This document shows, one piece after another, positions 7,239 through 13,270 of a stretch of DNA of 13,270 bases. Made by a program: the position numbers and the translations under genes. Origin of the DNA: Acidimicrobiaceae bacterium (GTDB taxonomy: Bacteria; Actinomycetota; Acidimicrobiia; Acidimicrobiales; RAAP-2); contig JAUTXB010000076.1 in the NCBI GenBank assembly GCA_030838245.1, forward strand, positions 1 through 13,270, read 5' to 3'. Position 1 is the first letter of the stretch, and each line of letters begins with the position of its first letter. The notes under the pieces were generated by a model, which was not told the DNA's origin, made no database searches, and saw only the letters and a program-made list of their open reading frames with translations.

Positions 7239-8051
7239 ATGACCCGACTCCACGACGCAGATCCCGATGTGGGCGAGGCCCCGCTGCCCTTGATCGGCGA
7301 GGGTCGGAAGATGTTCGTGAACGACCTCGCCTTCGGCTTCGCCATGTCCGAGGACGGGATGACCATGACGGGAGACGCCACGATCACCGACTCGTTGCGT
7401 TCGGCGGGATCGTCACTGCCCCGGCCGTCCGTGCTGGCCACCATGGCCGACTGCGTGGCCGGGGTCGCCGCCTGTCTGAGCACCGCACCTCGGCTGGCCG
7501 TGACCCTCGACATCGTGGTGCGGATCGTGTCGGACCGAAGCGCCGATTCGTTGGAGCTCTCTGCCGAGATCGTAAAGATGGGCCGCAGCACGGTGGCCGC
7601 CGAGGTCCGCTTCTCCGACGCGGCAACCCACGAGCTGGTGGCGCACAGCTATGTCACGTTCATGGCGTCGCCACGCCCCCAGGACATCGCCCCACCGTTG
7701 GTCCGGGGCATGCGGACGACCGGGTCGATGCCCGTCGCCTTCCCCGACTACATCGGCATGCGCGTCCTCGAGCCCGGTGTCACCGAGATCGAACACGGGC
7801 CCTTCGTCCAACAAGCGTCGGGCACCCTGCAAGGTGGGGCGGTGGCCTTGCTGGCCGAGATGGCCGCCGAGTCCCTCACCGGGCGCCCGGTCCTCGATCT
7901 CGACACCCGGTACCTCACCGCGGTGCGACGGGGACCTGGTCGGGCCACCGCCGTCTCGCTCGGGTCCGGGCTCGTCCGGGCGGAAGTTCGCGATGTGGGC
8001 AACGGCAATCGGCTCGCCGCCCTGGTGACCGCCCGGGTGGCTCCGGGCTGA
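7239..8051 (+). CDS. Double-hotdog acyl-CoA thioesterase-like protein (PaaI/acyl-CoA thioesterase superfamily)
   Basis: A 270-residue protein that reads as two hotdog domains in tandem. The first (about 20-145) has the central helix PSVLATMADCVAGVAACL (63-80) followed by the strand LAVTLDIVVRIV (86-97). The second (about 165-268) has SGTLQGGAVALLAEMAAESL (194-213) followed by LDLDTRYLTAVRRGPGRAT (219-237), the familiar helix then long-strand layout. D71 and E207 sit where the acidic catalytic residue of PaaI-type thioesterases is expected. The usual HGG is LQGG in the second domain and unrecognisable in the first, so activity could rest on one half. The likely role is hydrolysis of a CoA intermediate, or CoA recycling. 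It lies 103 bp after the CoA-transferase, without an RBS, so it may be transcribed separately. A 3-hydroxyacyl dehydratase of hotdog type is the main alternative. Confidence 0.75.
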   Translation: MTRLHDADPDVGEAPLPLIGEGRKMFVNDLAFGFAMSEDGMTMTGDATITDSLRSAGSSLPRPSVLATMADCVAGVAACLSTAPRLAVTLDIVVRIVSDRSADSLELSAEIVKMGRSTVAAEVRFSDAATHELVAHSYVTFMASPRPQDIAPPLVRGMRTTGSMPVAFPDYIGMRVLEPGVTEIEHGPFVQQASGTLQGGAVALLAEMAAESLTGRPVLDLDTRYLTAVRRGPGRATAVSLGSGLVRAEVRDVGNGNRLAALVTARVAPG

Positions 8052-8084
8052 GCAACCAGCCTGTCCCCCGACCGAAAACCGTTG

Positions 8085-8113
8085 TTGACGCACTGGGGGG
8101 CCGGCCGTACGCT
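8085..8113 (+). promoter_or_regulatory. Housekeeping-sigma-type promoter upstream of the transporter
   Basis: TTGACG (8085-8090) and TACGCT (8108-8113) are separated by exactly 17 bp. The -35 matches the sigma-70 consensus at five of six positions and the -10 fits the actinobacterial TANNNT pattern. Transcription would begin near 8120, giving a leader of about 80 bases before the transporter ATG at 8203, with two tiny ORFs inside it. It starts 33 bp after the thioesterase stop, so the transporter can be transcribed on its own. Confidence 0.6.
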
Positions 8114-8153
8114 CATCGACGCAAGCACGGCACCACGGGGTCGCCGGAGGCAC

Positions 8154-8171
8154 ATGAGCGACGAAGGGTGA
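8154..8171 (+). promoter_or_regulatory. Tiny upstream ORF 1 (MSDEG) in the transporter leader
   Basis: ATG at 8154 and TGA at 8169-8171 encode five residues. A GGAGG (8146-8150) precedes it with a short 3-base gap. It ends two bases before the second tiny ORF begins. Chance occurrence is quite possible for an ORF this short. Confidence 0.2.
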
Positions 8172-8173
8172 CG

Positions 8174-8206
8174 ATGCGCGCCAACCAGGTGAACGGGTAC
8201 CGATGA
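8174..8206 (+). promoter_or_regulatory. Tiny upstream ORF 2 (MRANQVNGYR), coupled to the transporter start by ATGA
   Basis: The ATG at 8174 has a well-placed AAGGG (8164-8168, 5-base spacing). The 10-codon frame ends in a TGA (8204-8206) that overlaps the transporter ATG in the classical ATGA arrangement. A ribosome finishing this peptide would be placed exactly at the permease start, so it could serve as a coupling or attenuating leader. The transporter also has its own weaker AGGTGA 10 bases upstream. The peptide has no run of regulatory codons such as Leu/Ile/Val, so classical amino-acid attenuation is not supported. Confidence 0.35.
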
Positions 8207-11082
8207 CGAAGTTCTTGTCGCTGTTCGTTCCCGGTGCCGTGTCCGGCGCCCTCTACGCCATCATCGGAACGGGCCTGGTTCTGGGCTACCAGACGGCGGG
8301 CATTTTCAACTTCGGCTATGGGGCCATCGCCTTCACTACGGCTTACCTCTACTTTCAGCTCAATACCGGCCAGCACCTGCCCATCGTGTGGTCGGCATTA
8401 ATCAGCATCGTGGTCTTCGCCCCCCTCATGGGGTTCCTGCTCGAGCGGGTCATGCTCCGACGGCTGTCCGACGCCCCGATCTACGCCCGCATCGTGGGCA
8501 CCATCGGGCTGATCGTGGCCCTCCCCAACCTGGCCCTGTGGCTGGTCACCGTCATCAACTCTGCCGGCGCCCACCTGCCCACCAACCAGAGCGTGGTGAC
8601 CGGACCCGGTCTCGGCCCCACGCCGGCCTCCTACTTCCACGCTCTCTCCGGGGTGGCCATCAACACAGACCAGCTGGCCATCCTGGCCGCATCGGTGGTG
8701 TCGGCCGTCGGGCTGTGGGTGATCCTGCGCCACACCCGCCTCGGACTGGCCATGCGGGCCAACGTCGACCGCCGCGAGCTGGCCGAGCTGCGAGCTATCA
8801 GCCCGGCCCGCGTCTCGAAGGTGGCCTGGGTGCTGGTCTCCACCCTCTCCGGCCTGGTCGGCGTGCTCATGGTCCCGCTGTTCGGGCTCGACCCCAACAC
8901 CTTCACCCTGGTGGTGCTGGGTTCGATCGCCGCCGTGGTGGCCGGCGGCCTGCGCTCGCTCCCGCTCGTGTTCGCCGGCGGCCTTGCCCTCGGTGTGATC
9001 CAGAACATGGTGGCCGGCTACGCCAACAGCTTCTTGCCGCCCTCGGTGGCCCAGCTGTCGGGACTGCTCAGCTCGGTTCCCTTTGTCCTCGCCGTGGTCG
9101 GACTGATCGTGCTCGGGTCCATGACCCGTAGGCGGACCCGGAACCCGATCCCCGAAGAGCCCCGTCCCGACCATCGCGCCGGGCTGTCCGCCCTGCGCCG
9201 CCGGCTGCCCTGGGCCATCGCCACGGTCGCCTTCATCCTCTACACCACGCTGTTGTCCACCTCGTTCTGGGCCGGTCTTTTGGCCCAGGGCATGGTCTAC
9301 GCCATCATCTTCCTCTCCTTCGTAGTGGTGACGGGCATCGGCGGGATGGTCAGCCTGGCCCAGGCCACCTTCGTGACCGCCGGTGGCTTCATTGCCGGGT
9401 ACCTGGTGACCCATCAATTCGACAACATCCCCGTCATCATGAACGGGGGCCATCTCAACTTCGGCCTGGCCATGGTGGCCAGCGCGGTCGGCACGGCCAT
9501 CGTGGGCATGGCCATCGCCTTCGTGGTTCGGCGGCTCGGTGCTCTGTTGCTGGCCCTGGCCACCTTGGCCCTGGCCTTCACCTGCGAGCTGATCTTCTTC
9601 AACATCAACTCCATCTCTGGCGGCTCGAGCGGCTACACCGTGAACCCCCCTTCGATCGGGTCGTTCCTCAACTTCTCGAGCCCGCGCTCGCTCACCATGT
9701 TGCTATTGGCCATCTTCGGCGTGATCACCCTGCTCATCTACAACATCCAGCGAGGTGCCTCGGGCCGGACGATGTTCGCCGCCCGGTCGACCGAGATCGG
9801 GGCCCGTACCACCGGGCTCTCCCCCGACCGGATCAAGGTTCTGATCTTCGGCTTCTCGGCCGCCATCGCCGGCGTGGGCGGCGCGCTGTTCACCATCACC
9901 TCGAGCCCGTTCGGCAACACCACCGCCCCGACGGTGGTCGGGCTCATCTGGCTGGCCGTGGTCGTGACCTTCGGCATCCGCCGCCCGGCCGGGGCGCTGC
10001 TGGCCGGCCTCTTCTACGCCCTGGGCACCAGCCTGTTCGCCAAGATCACCAGCTGGAACGACACGCTCCACACCGCCACCCAGTCGCCCTACTTCCTCCC
10101 CATCCTCTTCGGCCTGGGCGCCATCGGCCTGGCCCGCGAGCCCGACGGGGTACTGGCCGAGAACGCTCGATCGATCGCCCGGTTCCGGGAGAAGCGGGCG
10201 GCCCGTATCCACGCCGGCGCTCAGCCGGCACTGGCCGGCGCCGCCCTGATCACCCCGGAAGCACCCGCCACCGCCACACCGCAGGACGTACCCGCCGGCT
10301 CGAGGCCTGTCCCGGCCCGTGCCGTGACCACGGCTGGCGCTGACAAGGGAGCCCCGTCGACGACCGAGGACGAACGGCCTACGGTGCTGGCCTTCGAAGG
10401 CGTCGTCGCCGGGTACGGCGCGGTCGAAGTGCTCCATCGGACCGACCTCGAAGTGAAACAAGGGACCATCGTCGCCCTGCTCGGGGCCAATGGGGCGGGA
10501 AAGACGACGCTGTGCCGAGTAGCCGCCGGGCTCCTCACCCCGACCGAGGGGCGCGTGCTGCGTCGAGGGGTCGACGTCACCTCGTGGCCCGCCCACCAGC
10601 GATCGGCCGAGGGCCTCATGACCGTGCCCGAGGGGCGGGGCATCTTCCCGGGGTTGAGCGTCGAGGAGAACCTCGAGGTCTGGCTGCCCACGGCCGAACA
10701 GCGGGCCCAGGCCTATGAGCACTTCCCCATCCTGGGCACCCGCCACAAGCAGGTGGCCGGCCTGCTGTCGGGAGGAGAACAGCAGATGCTCTCGCTGGTC
10801 TCCGCCCTGGTACGGCCGCCCGACGTCTTCATCGCCGACGAGCCCACCTTGGGCCTGGCCCCGTTGGCCTCCGAAGCGGTGTGCGCCACCCTCGATGAGA
10901 TGCGCAGCCAGGGGGTCACCGTGCTGCTGGTCGAGGAGAAGGCCGCCGAGGTCCTGGCCCTGGCCGACACCGTGGCCTTCATGACACTCGGGCGCATCGT
11001 CTGGTCGGGGCCCCGCAGCGAGGTGGACACGGATGCGTTGGCATCGGCCTATCTCGGCAGTGGCGTCGGGGCTCCGTCCTGA
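8203..11082 (+). CDS. Fused branched-chain amino acid-type (HAAT/Liv) ABC transporter: LivH-LivM permeases plus LivF ATPase
   Basis: One 959-residue inner-membrane protein carries three normally separate subunits. Residues 1-305 are a LivH-like permease with NFGYGAIAFTTAYLY (36-50) and the coupling loop HTRLGLAMRANVDRRELAEL (177-196). Residues about 335-645 are a LivM-like permease with TGIGGMVSLAQATFVTAGGF (377-396) and the loop SGRTMFAARSTEIGARTTG (520-538). An Ala/Pro-rich linker follows (about 665-725). Residues about 727-959 are an ATPase with Walker A GANGAGKTT (761-769), VPEGRGIFPGLSVEENL typical of LivF, signature LSGGEQQ (855-861) and Walker B with D879/E880. The ATPase is LivF-like and not LivG-like, judging by the PEGR motif and short length. 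No LivG or periplasmic LivK is in the window, so they must be encoded elsewhere if needed. Among these neighbours it may import a carboxylate rather than an amino acid. The start at 8203 overlaps a 10-codon ORF. Confidence 0.92.
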   Translation: MTKFLSLFVPGAVSGALYAIIGTGLVLGYQTAGIFNFGYGAIAFTTAYLYFQLNTGQHLPIVWSALISIVVFAPLMGFLLERVMLRRLSDAPIYARIVGTIGLIVALPNLALWLVTVINSAGAHLPTNQSVVTGPGLGPTPASYFHALSGVAINTDQLAILAASVVSAVGLWVILRHTRLGLAMRANVDRRELAELRAISPARVSKVAWVLVSTLSGLVGVLMVPLFGLDPNTFTLVVLGSIAAVVAGGLRSLPLVFAGGLALGVIQNMVAGYANSFLPPSVAQLSGLLSSVPFVLAVVGLIVLGSMTRRRTRNPIPEEPRPDHRAGLSALRRRLPWAIATVAFILYTTLLSTSFWAGLLAQGMVYAIIFLSFVVVTGIGGMVSLAQATFVTAGGFIAGYLVTHQFDNIPVIMNGGHLNFGLAMVASAVGTAIVGMAIAFVVRRLGALLLALATLALAFTCELIFFNINSISGGSSGYTVNPPSIGSFLNFSSPRSLTMLLLAIFGVITLLIYNIQRGASGRTMFAARSTEIGARTTGLSPDRIKVLIFGFSAAIAGVGGALFTITSSPFGNTTAPTVVGLIWLAVVVTFGIRRPAGALLAGLFYALGTSLFAKITSWNDTLHTATQSPYFLPILFGLGAIGLAREPDGVLAENARSIARFREKRAARIHAGAQPALAGAALITPEAPATATPQDVPAGSRPVPARAVTTAGADKGAPSTTEDERPTVLAFEGVVAGYGAVEVLHRTDLEVKQGTIVALLGANGAGKTTLCRVAAGLLTPTEGRVLRRGVDVTSWPAHQRSAEGLMTVPEGRGIFPGLSVEENLEVWLPTAEQRAQAYEHFPILGTRHKQVAGLLSGGEQQMLSLVSALVRPPDVFIADEPTLGLAPLASEAVCATLDEMRSQGVTVLLVEEKAAEVLALADTVAFMTLGRIVWSGPRSEVDTDALASAYLGSGVGAPS

Positions 11083-11112
11083 ACGAGGTCCGGCGTGCCC
11101 ATCGCCTGGATC

Positions 11113-11127
11113 GGTAGCCCCCCTACC
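11113..11127. terminator. Weak hairpin between convergent transporter and SDR genes
   Basis: GGTAG-CCCCC-CTACC forms a 5-bp stem with a 5-base loop in the 72-bp gap between two convergent stops (11082 and 11155). No T-run follows on either strand, so intrinsic termination is weakly supported. The location is the main argument. Confidence 0.25.
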
Positions 11128-11154
11128 TGACCGGTCCCTACCTGATGGATGTGG

Positions 11155-12009
11155 TCAGGGCTCGAGCAGATGCTCGAGCACCGTCGGGGGTGGGTGGTTC
11201 AAGTACCCGGCGTCGGGCCAGTTGAACCAGCCGGAGGAGGCGATGGCGCCCCCGTCGGGGTGCAGGGTGGTCCCGGTCACGAACGACGACAGGTTCGAGG
11301 CCAGGAACAGTGCGCACCCGCCGGCGTCCTCGAAGGTGCCCTCGCGGCCCATCGGCGTGGCGATGCGATGCTGCAGGGCCCTCGTCTGCTCGGTGCCGCC
11401 CAGGGCCGATGCCAGTCCCGGAGTGGGGATGTAGTCGGGGGCGATGGTATTGACCCGGATCTTGCGGGGGGCGAGCTCGACGGCCAGGGTGCGGGTCAAG
11501 CTGGTGACCCCGGCCTTCATCGCCGCGTACACGGCGTAGTTGGGTGCGGCCCGATGGCCCTCGATCGAGGTGATGTTGATGATGCTGCCTCCGCTCGGGT
11601 CCATACGGGAGATGGCCAGCTGGGTGGCGTGGAGGAGCCACGTGAAGTTGGTCCGGATCAGGGCGTCCCATCCCCGTGGGCTTGACTCCTCGAAGGGTTG
11701 CCGGAATGTGCCCCCCACCACATTGACCAGTACGTCGAGCTGTCCGTCATAACCCGCGTCCACCTCGGCGAAGAACCCCCCGAGTGCTTCGGGATCGCGG
11801 GCATCGAGAACCCCGACCATGACCTCACCGCCGGCGTCCGAGATGCTCGCCGCTGTCTCGGCCAGGGCGGCGGCATCCTTGTCGCACAGGGCCAGGCGCA
11901 TCCCGGCACGGCCGAGGTCGGTGGCACAGGCCCGGCCAAGACCGCCGCCGCCGCCGACCACGACGGCGACGCGGCCGTCCAGGTCCGCCCGTTCGTCCAG
12001 AAAGCTCAC
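11155..12009 (-). CDS. SDR-family oxidoreductase (NAD(P)-dependent short-chain dehydrogenase)
   Basis: Classical short-chain dehydrogenase/reductase of 284 residues. The nucleotide-binding motif is VGGGGGLG (18-25, GxxxGxG pattern). D43 at the end of the second strand favours NAD(H) over NADP(H). NVVGG (96-100) stands in for the usual NNAG. The catalytic tetrad is complete: N121, S148 (in NITSIEG), Y161 and K165 (YAAMK). The C-terminus HPDGGAIASSGWF (around 251-263) is the usual substrate-loop end, with about 20 extra residues after it. The start is a GTG at 12009 with GGGGGAA seven bases before it. It lies 42 bp after the thiolase on the same strand, so they form an operon. By position it probably oxidises a 3-hydroxyacyl-CoA or a ring alcohol ahead of thiolysis; that is inference. 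Confidence 0.93.
   Translation of the reverse strand: MSFLDERADLDGRVAVVVGGGGGLGRACATDLGRAGMRLALCDKDAAALAETAASISDAGGEVMVGVLDARDPEALGGFFAEVDAGYDGQLDVLVNVVGGTFRQPFEESSPRGWDALIRTNFTWLLHATQLAISRMDPSGGSIINITSIEGHRAAPNYAVYAAMKAGVTSLTRTLAVELAPRKIRVNTIAPDYIPTPGLASALGGTEQTRALQHRIATPMGREGTFEDAGGCALFLASNLSSFVTGTTLHPDGGAIASSGWFNWPDAGYLNHPPPTVLEHLLEP
11160..11179. repeat. Perfect 8-bp inverted repeat at the convergent junction
   Basis: GCTCGAGC-agat-GCTCGAGC is both an inverted and a direct repeat, because each arm is itself palindromic. It lies in the last codons of the SDR gene (LEHLLEP) and about 80 bp past the transporter stop, where a stem-loop could help end or protect both convergent transcripts. 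It could equally be a by-product of Leu-Glu codons; no T-run follows. Confidence 0.4.
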
Positions 12010-12051
12010 TGCCGTTCCCCCGAGATGTCGTTACTGCGTGGTCCGGCCGAC

Positions 12052-13230
12052 TTAGCCGGCGGCGACCTCGATCACCGTGGCCGAGCCCATGCCCCCGCCG
12101 GCGCACATGGCCGCCACCCCGATGCCGCCGCCTCGGCGGGCCAGGTCGTAGACGAGGGTGGTGAGCATGCGGGCCCCGGTGGCGGCGATGGGGTGGCCCA
12201 GGCTGCAACCGCTGCCCGAGATGTTGACCCGGTCCTCGTCGAGGTCGAGCACCCGCACACAGGCCACGGGGACCGAGGCGAAGGCCTCGTTGATCTCGAA
12301 GAGGTCGACGTCGGCCACGGTCAGCCCGGCTCGCTCCAGGGCCTTTGGGATAGCGATGGTCGGGGCCATGCCCGTCTCTTTGGGCGCCACCCCCACCGAG
12401 GCCCAGGACCGGACGGTGCCCAGGGGGGTGAGGCCGTGGTCGGCGGCGAAGTCGTCGGCCGTGACCACCAGGGCCGAGGCGGCGTCGTTGATGCGCGAGG
12501 CGTTGCCGGCGGTGATGGAAAAGCCCTCGATCTCGGGGTGCAAGGGGCGCAGCGAGGCCAGCTTCTCCATGGTCGAGCCCCGCCGGGGGTGCTCGTCGGT
12601 CTCGAAGACCACGGCCGCACCGTCACGGGTGGTGACCTTGATGGGGACGATCTCGGTGGCGAAGCGTCCCTCGTCGATGGCGGCGATGGCCCGCTCATGG
12701 GATCGGAGGGCCCAGGCGTCCATGTCCTGTCTGGTCGCCCCGACCCGTTGGGCCGTGTTCCACCCGACGGTGAGGGACATGTCGAACGCGGGGGCCTCGG
12801 GGGTGTCGGGATGGGAGGGGGACATCCAGTCCTCCCAGTCGTCGGTGCCGGCGATGCGCCGAGTGTCTCGCGGCGAGGTGGACGAGGACTGGACCCCGCC
12901 GGCGATGACGGCTCGGTCCATGCCGGCCATGATCGAGGCCGAGGCGCTCTGCACGGCGGCCAGGCCCGAGGCACAGTGGCGGTTGTGGGCGAGGCCCGGG
13001 ACGGTCTCCATCCCCGCGACCACGGCGGCATAGCGGGCGATGACCCCGCCGCCGTAGAGGGACTCGGCCAGGACCAAGTCGTCGATGTCGGTCGGGGCCA
13101 GCCCGGTGCGGGCCAGGGATTCCTCGATGACGGCCAGGGCCAGCACCGAGGCCTCGGTCTCGCTCAAGGTGCCCTTGCGGGCGGTACCGATGGCGGTCCG
13201 AACCGCCGAGACGATCACGGCATCAGGCAT
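12052..13230 (-). CDS. Thiolase (acetyl-CoA C-acyltransferase family)
   Basis: CoA-dependent cleavage of a 3-ketoacyl-CoA, or the reverse condensation. The 392 residues match the family length and carry all active-site elements: nucleophile C86 in NRHCASGLAAVQ, NEAFA (314-318), the GHP histidine H346 in SLGHPIAATGAR, and the acid/base C376 in CAGGGMGSA. The ATG at 13230 has a good GAGGA site seven bases upstream. It is the first gene of a thiolase-SDR pair, whose promoter would lie at or beyond the right edge. Degradative thiolase seems likelier than biosynthetic acetoacetyl-CoA thiolase because of the surrounding FadD/FadE/SDR genes, but sequence motifs alone do not decide it. Confidence 0.95.
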   Translation of the reverse strand: MPDAVIVSAVRTAIGTARKGTLSETEASVLALAVIEESLARTGLAPTDIDDLVLAESLYGGGVIARYAAVVAGMETVPGLAHNRHCASGLAAVQSASASIMAGMDRAVIAGGVQSSSTSPRDTRRIAGTDDWEDWMSPSHPDTPEAPAFDMSLTVGWNTAQRVGATRQDMDAWALRSHERAIAAIDEGRFATEIVPIKVTTRDGAAVVFETDEHPRRGSTMEKLASLRPLHPEIEGFSITAGNASRINDAASALVVTADDFAADHGLTPLGTVRSWASVGVAPKETGMAPTIAIPKALERAGLTVADVDLFEINEAFASVPVACVRVLDLDEDRVNISGSGCSLGHPIAATGARMLTTLVYDLARRGGGIGVAAMCAGGGMGSATVIEVAAG

Positions 13231-13270
13231 GTGTGCTCCTCGTTCTTTTCGATTCCTCTGGCCGAAGGCG

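Noticed and set aside
7175..8206. 343-codon + strand frame over the thioesterase
   Set aside because: It is an Arg/His/Gly-rich shadow; only its last 11 codons (8174-8206) are considered, as a possible coupled leader ORF.
8398..9453. 351-codon minus-strand frame opposite the permease
   Set aside because: It is Gly/His/Asp/Gln-rich, the usual antisense product of membrane-protein genes in GC-rich DNA.
9703..10746. 347-codon minus-strand frame opposite the LivM-LivF part
   Set aside because: It is a compositional shadow without motifs.
1..13270. tRNA, rRNA, CRISPR, transposon ends, long direct repeats
   Set aside because: I looked on both strands and saw none; base composition is uniform, giving no sign of a recent insertion.

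Overview
The window is GC-rich with strongly G/C-biased third codon positions, densely packed genes, frequent GTG/TTG start options and actinobacterial-type proteins (bacterial P450, FadD/FadE, crotonase, CaiB/BaiF, Liv transporter). It looks like the chromosome of a high-GC actinobacterium. An environmental lineage such as Acidimicrobiia is possible, but that is an impression from gene content and not something the sequence proves. There are no RNA genes, insertion sequences, CRISPR arrays or phage genes that I can support.

Layout. A + strand gene ends at 55 (only 17 codons visible) and converges on a minus-strand cytochrome P450 (65-1261). Divergent from the P450, across a 147-bp gap, is an acyl-CoA dehydrogenase on + (1409-2602). 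It converges on a minus-strand pair, an acyl-CoA synthetase (FadD-like, 3119-4726) whose end overlaps an SRPBCC/START-like protein (2647-3138). A 317-bp divergent control region (4727-5043) follows. Next is a + strand series: a crotonase (5044-5871) overlapping a CaiB/BaiF CoA-transferase (5864-7135), a double-hotdog thioesterase-like protein (7239-8051), and a large LivH-LivM-LivF fusion transporter (8203-11082) with its own good-looking promoter and two tiny upstream ORFs. The window closes with a minus-strand operon read thiolase (12052-13230) then SDR dehydrogenase (11155-12009).

How it fits together (inference). The genes can be ordered into a catabolic route for a hydrophobic or branched carboxylic acid, for example a terpenoid, steroid side chain or alicyclic acid. 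The steps would be import by the Liv-type permease, oxidation by the P450, CoA activation by FadD or CoA transfer by the CaiB/BaiF enzyme, dehydrogenation by FadE, an atypical crotonase step, alcohol oxidation by the SDR, thiolytic cleavage, and CoA release by the hotdog protein. The substrate cannot be read from the sequence.

Most notable points: the crotonase lacks both canonical hydratase glutamates; the transporter fuses two permeases with a LivF-type ATPase while no LivG or binding protein is present in the window; and the transporter start is coupled (ATGA) to a 10-codon upstream ORF with a good ribosome binding site. None of these by itself establishes a new system.
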